NCBI GenBank assembly: GCA_024516035.1
Contig: CM044961.1
Location: 12,171,198-12,235,197, forward strand
Reading direction: 5' to 3'
DNA length: 64,000 nucleotides
Origin: Bactericera cockerelli
Taxonomy: Eukaryota > Arthropoda > Insecta > Hemiptera > Triozidae
Position numbers and translations under genes: made by a program. The notes under the pieces are model-generated. The model had not been told where the DNA came from. It saw only the letters and a program-made list of their open reading frames with translations, and made no database searches. Shown piece after piece: positions 51,351 to 63,949 of this stretch; the stretch's first letter is position 1; each line of letters starts with the position of its first letter.

Positions 51351-52799
51351 AAATAATTCTATTCATGTCTTACAACTTTTCTAATTTTCTCACAGTCCTT
51401 CGTAATACTTTGAAAAACAGAAAAGACTCAACAAAATCAGCTATATCAGGGATTGCTTTACACCATCAATTTAACACTGGCAACTTTTGAGATGTAATAA
51501 AGTTCTACCAAGGTGGTCACCCCTGATATATTTAAAACAAATGGAATATGGTATTTGAGACTAAACCATTGGTCCTGAAGTATTTTTTTTTATTACCTAA
51601 AATATATTTTTCAATATTCAAAAGATTTCCTTGTATGTCAGATTTGTTTCTCAAGTGATATGTGTAGTTGTCATGTGTTATGCATAATATATGTTTTATC
51701 TACTATCCCAGGGCTGCATGGTGTACATTTGTTCCCAGCTGGAAGTCTTGTCACCATCTCATTGGACTTGACTGCATTTGAGGAACTCTGAAAGCAAAAG
51801 TTTATGCTACCACATTGAAGTCACTACAAGAACAGCAGGAGAGAATAATGACATGCTGCACATAAGTATGAAGCTTTCACAAGTAAAACAATCTTAGCAT
51901 GAGACAAGGAGAAGGACACTTTGAAAAATTGCTCAGAACTTACTTTCGTAAAAATCTTACATTATACTGGGTGTTTTTGGAATGAGTACAAATATTGATA
52001 CCATAGGTTCCTGTATAAAATGAGCATGGGTCAACTCTGTACAACTAGGATCTGGAAATGGGCTATAACAGAGGTAGGCCTAAAATTAGGCCCTAAGGAG
52101 GGAGCCGTTGTGAGAAGAAGAAAAAAACATCAAACGCATCCATTTTGTTTAGTGGACTGGCATTGAACAATTTTTTGAAAAGTGATTTAGGTAAGGTCTA
52201 AATGTTAGACTTGACATACCATATTTATTTTGTTAAATACTAAACAAGTATATGTACAATTTGACATGAAATGCAAAAAATGAAGTCAAATCAGATAAAA
52301 ATTGGATTTATAATAATTGTTTTTTTTAATTTTAAGTACCAACTTTACATGGACCTAGCTTGTTAAGAGTCCATTTCTGACTGATTTTCTTTCACCAAGT
52401 ATGACCATGTATAAGTGAACACACCATACCGGAGTTCTAGACACAACATGGCCAGTCTTTTATATAAAATATTGCAAAATAAACAAGTCAAATCTCACAC
52501 AAATTTCTATTTAATGGAGGAAGTTTTTTTTACCAAAGCCTTATCAGAGTATTCCAAATTTTGTGCATCTACATTGTACATATTTTTTTTAATCACATAT
52601 GTACAATATTGGTTTAACACAAATTTATACTAATTACTTCCAATAAATTTATAATATTAGAAATCGGAAGTATTTTGTTTGTTTTTTTTTTTTTAGTTGA
52701 CTCGTATCTGTCACCTCTCATGAATTATGCTCGGATTACATTATTGAAGAGAATTTAGAACATTTAGCCTTCCATTTGACAGCCATTTAAAGGATGAAA
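51350..52799. other. No convincing gene; hairpin-repeat tail near 52625-52690
   Basis: The right part holds a reverse copy of the ACTTCCGA hairpin tail. At 51716-51790 a stretch after CTACTATCCCAG stays open for about 24 codons, but I cannot assign it. Confidence 0.4.
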
Positions 52800-53065
52800 A
52801 ATTATTAACTCAGTGGTTAAGCACTCGCTTGCCATGCGGAAGGTCCCGGGTTCGATCCCCCGTGCCGACAAAAATTTGTATTCTTAATTTGGTTACAATT
52901 GTTTGTAAGGGATACCTTCCGGTGCGCTTGTGTTGACCCAGCACCTAAATGGGAAGTATTGTGTCACTTCTCGCCCATCAGAGGGGAGGCACTCTACGGG
53001 ATGGGCAGGCTACAACACAGACCACAAGCGTCTACAGTAGCTCCTGTTTCATGGCTACGAAAAAA
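52800..53065 (+). repeat. tRNA-derived SINE, family D
   Basis: Nearly complete copy, head CTCAGTGGTTAAGCACTCGC, body TTCCGGTGCGCTTGTGTTGA, tail A-rich. Confidence 0.82.
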
Positions 53066-53779
53066 AAAAAGGCTGTGAAACACTCATCTTTAAAAAAAAA
53101 AAAAAAAAAAAATTATAAGAAAAACAAAATATGACATTTAAAAAAATTGGTTAATACTATTACTACGGGACAATCAATCCACCTAAAGTTGTTACCTATT
53201 ATGAAATTACTTGTGACTGTTTAAGCTAGAAACTTAAAGTTGGATTTTTTTTATCAAGAAAACAGTTTGGTAAATTTTAAATATTAGGTATGCATAATCT
53301 TCTGTGTTGTCTGAACTTTTGCCATTTTAATGTTTTAAAATATATAAATATTAAGAACAGAATATCTTGAAAAGAAAGACAGCTAGTCAATCACATCTAC
53401 ATCTTCAATATTGACAAGATTTCTGGCTCTATCTAAAATAACAAAATGGAACAATTTAGATTCCAATCTTCTAGAAAAAAATAAAGATGAAAAGAATAAT
53501 AACAATATTTACAGAATAAAATCATAAAAAAATTCTATTTTAAGCAAAAAGTGGTTATTTACCATATCATCTAGTCTGTTCACTAATAAATAAATAAAAA
53601 TAGTATGAGCAATAAAATTCTTCTTATATGTATATCAATTGTATTTAAAGTATAGTGGCAGGATTAAATATATTTATGCAAATACAAAAAAAATTCAGAA
53701 AGTTCTTTTTGCGGACTTAAAAAATCTACAGTGCCTACCTAAATGTTCTGGTGTAGTATAGGACAAAATATTTACAAGA

Positions 53780-53995
53780 TCTATTAGTTCTATTAGTTTT
53801 TTACCCATACATGCTAGTCTAATGTTAGAAAAATATTGTCAGGAGCAAAAATAATGGTACACTGTGTCAGGCTGGTTTTCATCACAGAACTGACAAGGTT
53901 CGCCATGGTAAAAAGTTTATTTCAGCTCCCTTAAGTTAAGATGTGTGTTGCCTTCACAAGCCAGGCGAAGCTGAGCAAGGAACCGAATTTCTGTT
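53780..53995 (-). mobile_element. Relic of a LINE C-terminal region
   Basis: On the minus strand, LAQLRLACEGNTHLNLREL is followed after a stop by GEPCQFCDENQPDTVYHYFC, the Cys/His block that closes the ORF2 of several insect LINEs. Broken by stops; no other part of the element is seen. Confidence 0.55.
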
Positions 53996-54214
53996 ATTAT
54001 TACCTATTATTGTAAATAATCAACTCACCCACGCATTAAGATTCACTTTTATCTTTATATTTTTTTAAGTTTCATTTTTATTTTATAATTTTGTATTTTC
54101 AATTATTCTATACTATGCCAACCAACCAATGTAAAATCATATTACAAATAAATAAAATTATTATTATTATTAAATATATAAATATTTTCCTTTATATGAA
54201 CATTGGTTATTGAT

Positions 54215-54930
54215 TTTAATTGTATAAATAGGGTGATTCCATTAAGTAGTGGCAACAAAATAGGGTGAACTTTTAAACACATCAACTTGAAAAGTCAAGT
54301 ACTATTATTTTATATAATGCTCTTGTCTTCAAGGACAAGCACCTGAAATTCTTGAGATACGGGGGTGTGACTTTATGGACACCCTGTATACAGGGTGTAT
54401 CAAAAGGTCATGTACTAAAAGAAACCACGTATAGTAGAGCTCAAATAAAGGCCACTTTGTTTAATAAACCCGTATACGGAAATGGACCCACGATCAGAGG
54501 CGGAGTCATGGGGGGGGGGGGTCATGAAATATATACAGGGTATCCATCAAAGTTGGACACCTCAAATTACTCGCCCCCAGGAAGAGTTTTTGAAAAATAA
54601 AAAATCCTAGGGTACAATGTCCTAATTATGCGGTTTCAGCCATGAATTTTTTTTATACAGGGTGGTTCAAAAGTCAGAAATTGAGGTGTCAACTTTCGAT
54701 TTTTAAATGGATCGACCTGAATTTTATTTGATAATTTTACTTCTAAATAGTTTCTAAGTACTTAATGTTGGTCCGTGCAAAGCCTGAATGGGGCAGTGTA
54801 GGTAATTCTTTTTGCTTAACCCTATTCCTCCAAAATATTAAGGAATACGGGTTTTTGAGTTTTTCTATATTTCCAGTCGTTTTTGAGGTAGGGGGGGGGA
54901 CCTTATTGACACCCTGTATATTCCTTAGCT
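54215..54930. repeat. Cluster of mariner-type MITE ends
   Basis: Several TA-bounded ACAGGGTG/CACCCTGTA-type ends occur: TATACAGGGTGTATCAAAAG, TATACAGGGTATCCATCAAA, TATACAGGGTGGTTCAAAAG and GACACCCTGTATA. They suggest nested or tandem MITE fragments with no coding sequence. Confidence 0.6.
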
Positions 54931-55440
54931 TTTCTAAGGAGTTAGGTGTTCCATGAGATGAGCAACAATTTTACATTTATAATGTTTAATATAATTATGT
55001 ACCTACAATTACTATAATTGTGTATGAGGGTTTCTTACTCAAATTCTTCCACTAGTTATATATTTTAAGTCTTAAAAAAAATATATATATATATATTATA
55101 TAAGTATATAATAAGATGACTCGAGAAATAGTCTAGGGGGATAAACTATTGTAAATTTTTCGATATCACTAACCTTATGGTCAGAGTCCATCTAAAAGCA
55201 GTCGATTCCGGAATCCGCCATTGGGGACCCAGCGGTAAGAGTTAAGGGAAAGGTACATTAATATCCATCAAAATCATTCTCAGCACCTATCTAGATATTT
55301 TGATTATAACACTTCAATCATCATATGAAAGAATGCCGAGCATTATCACCACCCTATCAGCTTTGTTTTTTTTCAATGTTACCAGTAATGTATAAATGTA
55401 ATAAAGCTGATGAATGTTTATAATAATAAAAATGATGATA

Positions 55441-55590
55441 ATAATAATAATAATAATCACCTCACTGTCCCACTATTAGGACTTATAGTCCAAATATATT
55501 TCAGCAGTAAGCCAAGAGGTATTATCATAATCGGGACCTGTGGATTACCATACCGAAGCCTTATTGACCATAGAGCTACACCGGGACAGC
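55441..55590 (-). repeat. Diverged family B SINE
   Basis: Reverse copy: (TAA)n at the left and GAGCTACACCGGGACAG at the head end. Confidence 0.6.
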
Positions 55591-55814
55591 TGAAATGCAA
55601 TGATTTAACTCGGTACTGATTGTAAAATTGCTGCAGTATACTCTTAAGTGACATTCCACTTCACATGAGACGTCTTCGGAGGTAAAATGAAGCAGTTGTC
55701 TTCATCAATCAATATCCCATCGTAAAATTCATTCGAATCGATCTAAAGACGATAGTACCTACAGGCTCGGTCGTATTTGTTTAAATTATCTTATTTTGGT
55801 AATTTTTCACCGTG

Positions 55815-55980
55815 TGATAATTTACACTGCTCGATTAGGTCTAATAAGTCCCATTATTCCAGCAGCAAGCCCAAGACTCATTATTATGTTCAAAATCCCC
55901 AAGGGAGGATAACTTGTGATGTCCCGATTGGGTCTCGAACCCTGTATTACCAGACCGACGCGACGCTATCGGGACAGACT
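55815..55980 (-). repeat. Family B SINE (reverse), followed by a 5S-like head fragment
   Basis: CGGGACA closes the head at 55978. Bases 55990-56025 carry GTTCTCGTTCTGTCACTGAA, the 5S-SINE head. Confidence 0.65.
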
Positions 55981-56039
55981 AAATACACCAGTTCTCGTTC
56001 TGTCACTGAAGTTGAGTAACGCTCAGATTGTGATGATTT

Positions 56040-56228
56040 ATACTGCCCCATTAGGCCTCAATATTCCAACAGTAAGGCTAGCTAATCTAGCTATGACTCA
56101 TTAATTGGAATACCTATACGTATTTATTAGTCATATGAAAGGACAACTTCATTTTCCAGCTGGGTATCGATCCCGCGACCCCTAGATTACCAGATCGGCG
56201 CGAAGTCTTAAACTGAGCCACCGGGACA
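56040..56228 (-). repeat. Family B SINE (reverse)
   Basis: The head end GAGCCACCGGGACAG lies at the right, directly followed by a 5S-derived SINE. Confidence 0.65.
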
Positions 56229-56380
56229 GAATTTCTCGTTGTCACTGAAGTTCAGTAACGTCTAGAAAGTATATAAAACTTGGATGGGTGATATTATTCA
56301 AATTAGAACCCTCCTGATGCTGGTTTGTGATTTAAGAGCTACCACAGCTACTGGAATGTAACCCGTCTCGAAAGACCGAA
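56226..56380 (+). repeat. 5S-rRNA-derived SINE
   Basis: TTTCTCGTTGTCACTGAAGT, then CAGTAACGTC and ACTTGGATGGGTGA reproduce the order of the 5S rRNA internal control region. Then comes an unrelated body ending in poly(A) at 56393-56417. Confidence 0.8.
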
Positions 56381-56765
56381 GAAATTTTGAGCAAAAAAAA
56401 AAAAAAAAAAAAAAAAACGAGGTAAAGTTTCTAGGTAAACTAGCCCACAGTGAAAAATATCACTGCTTTTTAAAGCCTAAAATCATTAATGGTGGGCCCT
56501 AATAATCCCTAATATTCTCTGAAGATACTTTTTCACGCGAAATTTTTCTTTTAAATCGGTGCCGCCCTTACAATTGCCTTTTATAAACGGTTAGACCCAA
56601 AAAGGTTTTTCTTAGAATAAATAAATAATCTGGTGTGACACCACACGACTTTTCTTATCACTCAAAAATAAGTCAAATTTCTCCACTGGTGACTCGGTAA
56701 CAGTTAGCTAAAACTAATGTTAAATTCATAATCGGCACCTCAAAATCACTGGATTTGATATTAAT

Positions 56766-56982
56766 AATAACACTCTTAAGTGGAAGGTAACCACCAGGCG
56801 AGGTTAATGCTCAAAGCATTTTCTACCACCTAACCCTCAGAGACTTATTATTATGTGGTCACAAACTCAAATGAATGAGGAAAAATTCTTGCACTGGGTG
56901 GGATTCGAACCAACCCGCAACGTATCCCTACGCTACCTGATAACCAGACTAGCGCATTAACCACTTGACTACCAGTGCACAA
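56766..56982 (-). repeat. tRNA-derived SINE, family C
   Basis: Complete reverse copy, CTCTTAAGTGGAAGGTAACC to AACCACTTGACTACCAGTGC on the plus strand. Confidence 0.82.
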
Positions 56983-56999
56983 CTATGTCTAAGATGAAT

Positions 57000-58847
57000 A
57001 GTAAAAAACTTAGTCCAAGAGGAAAATACCGGTAAATTTGGGCCGAGTCCCAAAAAGTTCAAAATATCAAAAAAATGATCGGAGTAAACTATTATTTTAT
57101 TATAGGTAAGAAAGCGTTGTTCTCTAATTTTTTTTTTTAATCTTTAACCAATCAAAGGGACGGTCCTCGTAGGCGCTTTTGGGGGCCTGCGGTGATTTCA
57201 ACCTAAAGCTTCATGGTTCGTGTGGTATATAAAATCAATTTCCATATCAAATTTCAAGTCTCTAGGTATTATCATTCTCGAGATATTGGGTTCACAAACG
57301 GACGGACCAATGGCCGAAAACAGCTTTTTTGTTATTCTGAGGCTATGTTATTCGTCCAATAATGTGAAAAACTGTTTGAATATTCGGGTTTACTTTTAAT
57401 ATTTTTTTGTTAATAAATTTAATTTGCTGGACCAAGTCGGGGGGGGGGCGGGTTCAACGTTTTTGAGGTACTGATTAATAATTTATTAAACAAATTAAAT
57501 CAAGTTTTATTTACATAGAATATATACATGCATGGAAATTGACATTAATAAAACAAAACTTGATCAAGGGCGGTGGTATTGCCAACGGCATTCTCTACCA
57601 AATTTTATTTTCATTTTTCGTTAACTGATAAGGACGTGGAGGAAATTGATATCTCTTAAGCGAATGGACTTTTAGCAATACCGGAAAAAAGAAGAGTTCA
57701 ACCCTTTTTATTTAACATCTGTTAGAAAAATAAAATAGCACAAAAAAAAGTCACCCATTCATTTTCTATACTGGCTTGGCGTTGCTTCACACTAGCAACA
57801 TATAATCCACCCTATAACTATCTACAATAAAAGACGGACCTGTGTGCCAAATTTCTGGTCTCTCGCACTTTTGGGCGCCAACACACACAGAAATTGAATT
57901 TTATCAATTTAAATACCAACAAAAACTTTAAACTTAACATTTCAACACCATAAAGTAAACCGTTCCCAGATAGCAAGCAACCTTACAGTAAGCCTGGCGT
58001 AATAATGACGGAAAGCCTTGATTTAGTAGGGTTGAATCCAATTTCTGGAAAATTGTATATCCTTGAATTAGGATTAGCAAGCTTACAAACTATGTACACA
58101 GTGGTATGAAAAAGTGTACAGTTACCTTAATTTTTTTTGGACCAATTGAGGATGGTTCAACTCAATGACAAAAGGTGCGAAAATGTTTCCTAATGGAGAA
58201 ACACGGTCCTCGAGTTGAAAAAAATAAAGTTAATATTTTTAGTTATGCCTTACCTGTCTGGGCTAGAACGGTGTAACTTCAATACAAGATGTCAGCTTTC
58301 TTTTGACATGAAAATCCAAACCATGAAAATCATGTCCGTTAAACTTTCAGGGGCGGCAATAGTTCTAAATACATAAACTAGCCGCAGGACAAAAAAAAAA
58401 GGAAAAGAATTTCACAACAAAATCTTTTGTTATCCAGCCTTTTGTTTACCTAATCATTCCTAGGTACCTTCCTTGAGAACAGCAGGGTCACCAAAAAATG
58501 TCGGTCCCAAATGTTTTAAACCAATAGCTTCAGCGGCTTAAACAATAAAAAAAGGTTGAACTTCATTACCTGAAATCTATTGGGACATCCGGATTCGAGA
58601 GTGAAAAAGTTCAACTTTTACAAAATGGACATTTTGAACCATACTAACTCAATCGGGCTTGTACTTCGCGAGATATGCCAGTATTTGAGTCAGCTCATTT
58701 TAAAGACAAACTTTTGAAAAATGGACTTTGGATAGCATATAACCGAAATGAGCCATTGGTAACCATTCAAAATTTCAGCCCAATCCGACTTGTGGTTCTA
58801 GAGTTCAAGAAGGACTTACATACATACGCAAAATAATCATTTTATAA
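57000..58847. other. Old repeat-like sequence without genes
   Basis: Contains phrases such as TCTCGAGATATTGGGTTCAC and AACGGACGGACC that resemble the non-coding repeat at 19990-20702, but no ends or ORF can be defined. Confidence 0.4.
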
Positions 58848-58955
58848 TATAAAATAATATCGCCTTATTTATTCCGCCCAATTAAGTACCATTATTTCAG
58901 CAGTAACCCCAAGACTTATTATTAGGTGGTAAAGATCCCAAATGGTAGGATAACT
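58848..58955 (-). repeat. 3' part of a family B SINE
   Basis: AATAATATCGCCTTATTTAT, then TTTCAGCAGTAACCCCAAGA on the plus strand. The tRNA-like head is missing. Confidence 0.65.
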
Positions 58956-58959
58956 CTTG

Positions 58960-61130
58960 TAAAATATTAAAGGTAGGTTGTACACACATATCAGAAAAAT
59001 TGTGGGAATCGACTCCCTTGGTAAAACACCAACATAAATAAAAATCAGCGTTGAAGCCCCCTAGGGTGGAATTAAAAAGTGACACATTTTTAAAATAATA
59101 GTTGCTTTTCTTATAACACATATCTTAAACACTATGACTTTTTCTGAGTAGCATAGAGTCAAAATTCTTCCAAATTTCATTTTCTTCAATTGTACTACAT
59201 CCAAACTTTTACAAACTTGTCTTTAACACTTTTAACCACCCCCCCCCCCAACTCCGTTTCCTCCCATCTTAGACTTGAGGAGTTTTAGTATGTTTACTAT
59301 CACACTCTCTTGATCTACATGGTCTTTTAATACATTAATTCCTTATATTTTATCAGCTGACCGATAGGTATTTTAAAACAAGATTTTCTGTCAGGAATCA
59401 TAGCATTCTTTGAAACTGAAAAGATTTTATAGAATAACATAAAATATTCACAAAATGTTTATTAAACTAAAGAAAAATACTCTTAAGCTAAAATTAAAAA
59501 TAAAACATTAAAATCAAGATCCTAAAATTGTAAAATCATGTCAACACTCAAAATCTGGAGATTTCTCGTATCATGTCACACTTTATCCCATTTAAAGGAC
59601 CAATGTGTGTTGTAAGTAGCACATGTTCTCAGGTTAAAAGTGTCTGCTTATCTAAGCCTACATACAATGAAAGTCCAAATAAGATTTTCCCTTTTTGTTT
59701 GACGTTTAATTATAGAGACTTAACTTGCTCTTAGCAGTCCAATGAGTTGATCTTTGAGATATGCGATTATGACTAGATTATTTGAAAAGTGCATATTAAG
59801 ATAAAACAAATCCTTTCTGATCCCCGGCCAATATCAGCTCATGGCATTACAGTACACAATACAACACAGTTAACATAAAATTGTCATTTAATAATATAAA
59901 GGGAGCCAACAGTTCATGAATAACTTCTACTGTTTTGATTATCTATTCGTGTAGCTGTGGGAAAATAATCGTAAATACTTTTTGATGAAAAACCACATTT
60001 AATAAAGAACTAAGAAAAAATCATAGATAAATAAATGATAGGTAGGTACCTACATTGAGTTATTTCTCAGTGGTTATTTACTCAAAAATAAATTACATAT
60101 ACTCAGTCTGATCAATTCTACATTTAACAACATTTCCTCTAAGCATTGCTAATTACCCCTTTCATTGTGACTAATTTGTTAGGTAATTGTTTTTATTATG
60201 TACCAAATTATCAGCCAAAATGTACATCAACATTTATTTTGTGGGTAAACACTGATTTATTGATTTTAATACATACATTAAAGGCTCGCAGGTCGAGTAT
60301 CTAAACAAACTTTACTTAAGAGATTTAAAATAACGTGAAAATAAAATTTGTTGATGAAAATTATTACCTACAAAAGTTAGGAACTGTATTTACTTTCTAA
60401 AACAAAAATCAGAAATTTATAAGATGGTTTTTGAGATAATTGACTTTGAAATTTTCAAACCACATTATAGATTTTTAACATCCATTAATTTTTTAAACAA
60501 TTATGACATTTTTTTAAAAACAGGAAAATGGCCTTACCTAAACAAAAGGCCATATACAAACTCACCTTAGAAAAAATGTTTCTATTGTCATGTTCTATTG
60601 CCCATTTCTGTTTGTTACCATAGAGCTGAAATACCCTGTATTTATTACTAGACAACTGCCTCAAGTAAAGTTCAACTTTTGTCAAATGCTCACATATCAA
60701 ATAAGATTTATTCAAAGGCTGTTCTCAATATGAACTTCATTTTTCAGAACAGCCCATGGTATTATCTTTCTTCAAATATTAAACTAAATATTAAAAAAAG
60801 TATTGATTAATCAATTTTAGCTCTCATGAAATTTTCTCATTGATAAAATTTCTGTCTTGAAGTTGATTCCAATGGAGACACCAGACACAGGCAAATATAT
60901 TTGTGTTAATGAAGCGCCAATTTCAAACCACAAACTAGTCTTCAAACATTGTTGAGCATGGTTATTGCATGAATTTGAATGGATATGAACTGTAAAAAAT
61001 AAGAAGAGGGTTAAAATTAATCTAAAAAAAAAAAAGTGTCAATTATTTCTCATACACAAAATAATAAATGTGTCGCCAGAAGCTAAAGTTATCAGGAAGA
61101 TTGAACATAAAATGTACACACGACATGATG
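58960..61130. other. AT-rich sequence without recognisable gene
   Basis: A minus-strand open stretch at 60536-60715 ends in a donor-like AAG|GTGAGT but has no known product. Confidence 0.4.
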
Positions 61131-61149
61131 GCGGTAAAATTCTCACACA

Positions 61150-62600
61150 TTACTTTTGGCAGACTTGTATAAAGAATTTAAAAATAAAAAACACATAATT
61201 TTAGACTGGTTTTATTACATAAGTTGCCTACACTCTACGGTATTATTCAGTAAATTCATCTCGAGACACCCCGCAATTTACAAATCGAAAAGATTTCACA
61301 TAAAATGTACACAAGAAATGGTGGAGAAAGAGCCATCGTTTTGTCACGTTTTGTTTTATGTTGCCCCAAGACAGCCGTCTGACATTGGTTTCTTACCATG
61401 AAAATCTCTTCTTGGTTGCGTTTTGTTTTGTGTTGCCCCATAACGTTACTTTAGGAGGAATAGTTTTCATTACATTAGTTGTTTACATTCTGTGGTATAC
61501 TTAAGTGAATTAATTTCGACACACCAAGCAAGATTGTAAATCAATGCTGTGCCTGGAATTACAAATCGAAGAGATTTCACATAAAAATCTACATAAAATG
61601 TAAACAATAAATAAAAAGAAGAGCCAGTCTCCAACTAAAGGTAATGAACATATGATTTTTTTAATCACATGAGAAGAAATAGTTGAGAGAGCTGTCTAAA
61701 AACACTTAATGACAATTTGTCTCACCAAGACACTACTGCCAAATTGAAATGGTAAGAAATGTACAAATATTGGAGGACAACATTTGTAAACCTCATATCA
61801 TGTCAGAATTTTGAACAGCATCACAAATATTACTTGTCATGTGGTTAAAAAAACCCATATTTTTGGCATAAAATTTTGACAAGTAGAATAATAAGGCATA
61901 ATTGTAGAATGGCTTTCATAGCATGAGTTGTTTACACTATGTGGTATTGTTAAGTAAATTAATTTCGACCTACCAAGCAAGATTGTAAATCAATGCTGTG
62001 CTTGGAAATTACAAATCGAAGAGATTTTACTTAAAAATCTACAAAAATGTAAAAATAGCATTTTAGTTGTTTACATTCTGTGGTATTTCTTAAGTGAATT
62101 AATTTCGACACACCAAGCAAGATTGTAAATCAATGCTGTGCTTGGAAATTACAAATCGAAGAGATTTCACATAAAAATCTACATAAAATGTAAACAAGAA
62201 ATAAAAAGAAAAGCCAGTCTCCAACTGTACTTATCACAAACTTGTATGAAGTATTTAAAATTCCAAGACATGATTTTAGAATGGTTTTCATTTTTTTATT
62301 TATTACAGAAGATTTGAATTTGCATCAAACACCAGCATAGGTTTGATGTTTGTGAGCCCGGGGAATGGTTTATTACTATTAAAAATATCTTCTTGGTTAC
62401 GTTTGTTTTGTGTTGCCCTAGACTGCCGTGTAACATTACGATAGGAGGAATGGTTTTTATTTTTTAATTTATTACAGAAGAGGAGAATTTGCATCAAACA
62501 CCAGCTTAGGTTGATGCTTGTGAGCCTGGGGGATGGTTCATTACTATTAAAAATATCTTCTTGGTTTTTTTTAAAACAATAAGATGTATGGCAAAATACT
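61150..62600. repeat. Block of interspersed direct repeats
   Basis: Two modules recur. One contains TTGTAAATCAATGCTGTGC and ACAAATCGAAGAGATTTCAC (about 61480-61620, 61925-62045, 62065-62220, and partly 61200-61340). The other contains GAATTTGCATCAAACACCAG and GTGTTGCCC (about 62285-62425, 62460-62575, and partly 61395-61445). Not coding. Confidence 0.7.
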
Positions 62601-63720
62601 TAGCTATCATTAATCCAAGAAGTGCCTTAATAGAGCAATGGTGTCATTGCAGCCAGCTTGGCTAGTGGTCTCCAGCCAAACAAACTCCAGCCAAGCCAAA
62701 AGTTGGCTCATTCTTAACCACATATTTCTATCTACAACCATTGTGAGAACTAGGGCATTTTTTAATAAGCTTTTGAATGTTCAGATAGGTTCATTGCAGC
62801 AGGCAGTCAAGACTGATGTGTTATACTACTTCAAATTGTTTTCAGTCCTGGAACAGAATAAATGAACACCAAATTAAAATAATAATACTACCAGCTAAAT
62901 TACAAGCAGGTGAGTTACTGTGTCTTGGTTCTGTACTTCACATGTACAGCTAATCAAAGAATAGGCTACCCCATCTATTACTTGTTCTTTTTTAATTATC
63001 TACTAGGCATATCCATAGTAATTTCCTCCTTAGATTTAAGAAAAAAAAAATATTAAAAAAATGAGTAACAAAAGAAAAAAAAAAATATTGAAAAATAAAA
63101 TAAAAAAATATTGAAAAAAATATTTAGTACAAATAAAAAAATATATTGCAAAAAAATGAAAAAAAAAAAAAAAAAAATATTGGAAAAAAAAATGTTATAC
63201 TATTGTGTCCTTAATAAATCTTGTTCTTCTATTGTACTTCCGAGGCGTAGGCCTCTCCTCTTCACAGTTCTTTTGTTTCAGCTTCTGGACAGCCTTTATT
63301 GATGACTGCTTGTAGCGCCCGTCATTGGAGGTGCCCCTCCCCCCCCTATCTCATAAATAAGTAAAAGTGATAAACCCAGTATGTAAAGTGAAAATGTTTA
63401 AATTTTTATTTTTCAAAACCAAGCTTAAAATAAAGGGATTTTTTCAGCTCCAAGACACTCTTGTTGAGTGCCTGCAGCATCCAACATTAGAGGGTGCTCC
63501 CTCTTTTTTATCAAAAAAAAATAATAATAATAATAATAAGAAAACACCTCAAGTCAACCTGACTCTAACTCAGCTTAATAAATAACATCAGAAAAAAAAC
63601 CATCAACATATTTTCCATTCTGGTAACATAATCTGACGACAAAAAAAAACATAAATATAAATAAAAAAAATAACAACAAGTAATGCTAATGATAATATTA
63701 TATTGTATACATATTTATAC
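62600..63720. other. Low-complexity and repeat-like sequence
   Basis: 62640-62780 resembles the AGCCAACTT/GGCT...AACCACAT repeat of 3430-3610. 63040-63200 is A-rich low complexity. No gene. Confidence 0.45.
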
Positions 63721-63776
63721 AAAAAATTTACTCTTTACACGACTGTTTTTTCTGCTCTCCCCCGTCCTCAACCAAG

Positions 63777-63949
63777 GCCACCTCGTGTTGAGACGGGACC
63801 TCCTTACAGAACCGGTCGTGTTCCATCACTCAGACAACTTTCTAAGAAAATACCTCACAACCAATGACTGCCACCAATATGAGAAGTATTCTATGTCTTT
63901 TGGTGGACTGTATGAATCACATGTCTTGATTAATGGAAAAGGGTTATAA
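63777..63949 (+). CDS. Possible internal exon of a multicopper-oxidase-like gene
   Basis: After an acceptor-like tract (CTCAACCAAG) an open frame reads GHLVLRRDLLTEPVVFHHSD, continues, and ends SHVLINGKG before GTTATAA. The pair (G)xLVLRR and LINGKG at this spacing occurs in insect laccases and other multicopper oxidases, between the copper ligands of domain 1 and domain 2. No copper ligands are inside this stretch and the donor (GG|GTTATA) is weak. It could be a chance ORF; neighbouring exons would lie outside the window. Confidence 0.25.

Noticed and set aside
51716..51790. Short open stretch after CTACTATCCCAG as an exon
   Set aside because: About 24 codons ending in TGA, no similarity known and no partner exons.
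4475..56982. tRNA-like sequences called as tRNA genes
   Set aside because: Except for 25804-25876, each is joined to a conserved SINE body and recurs in several diverged copies.
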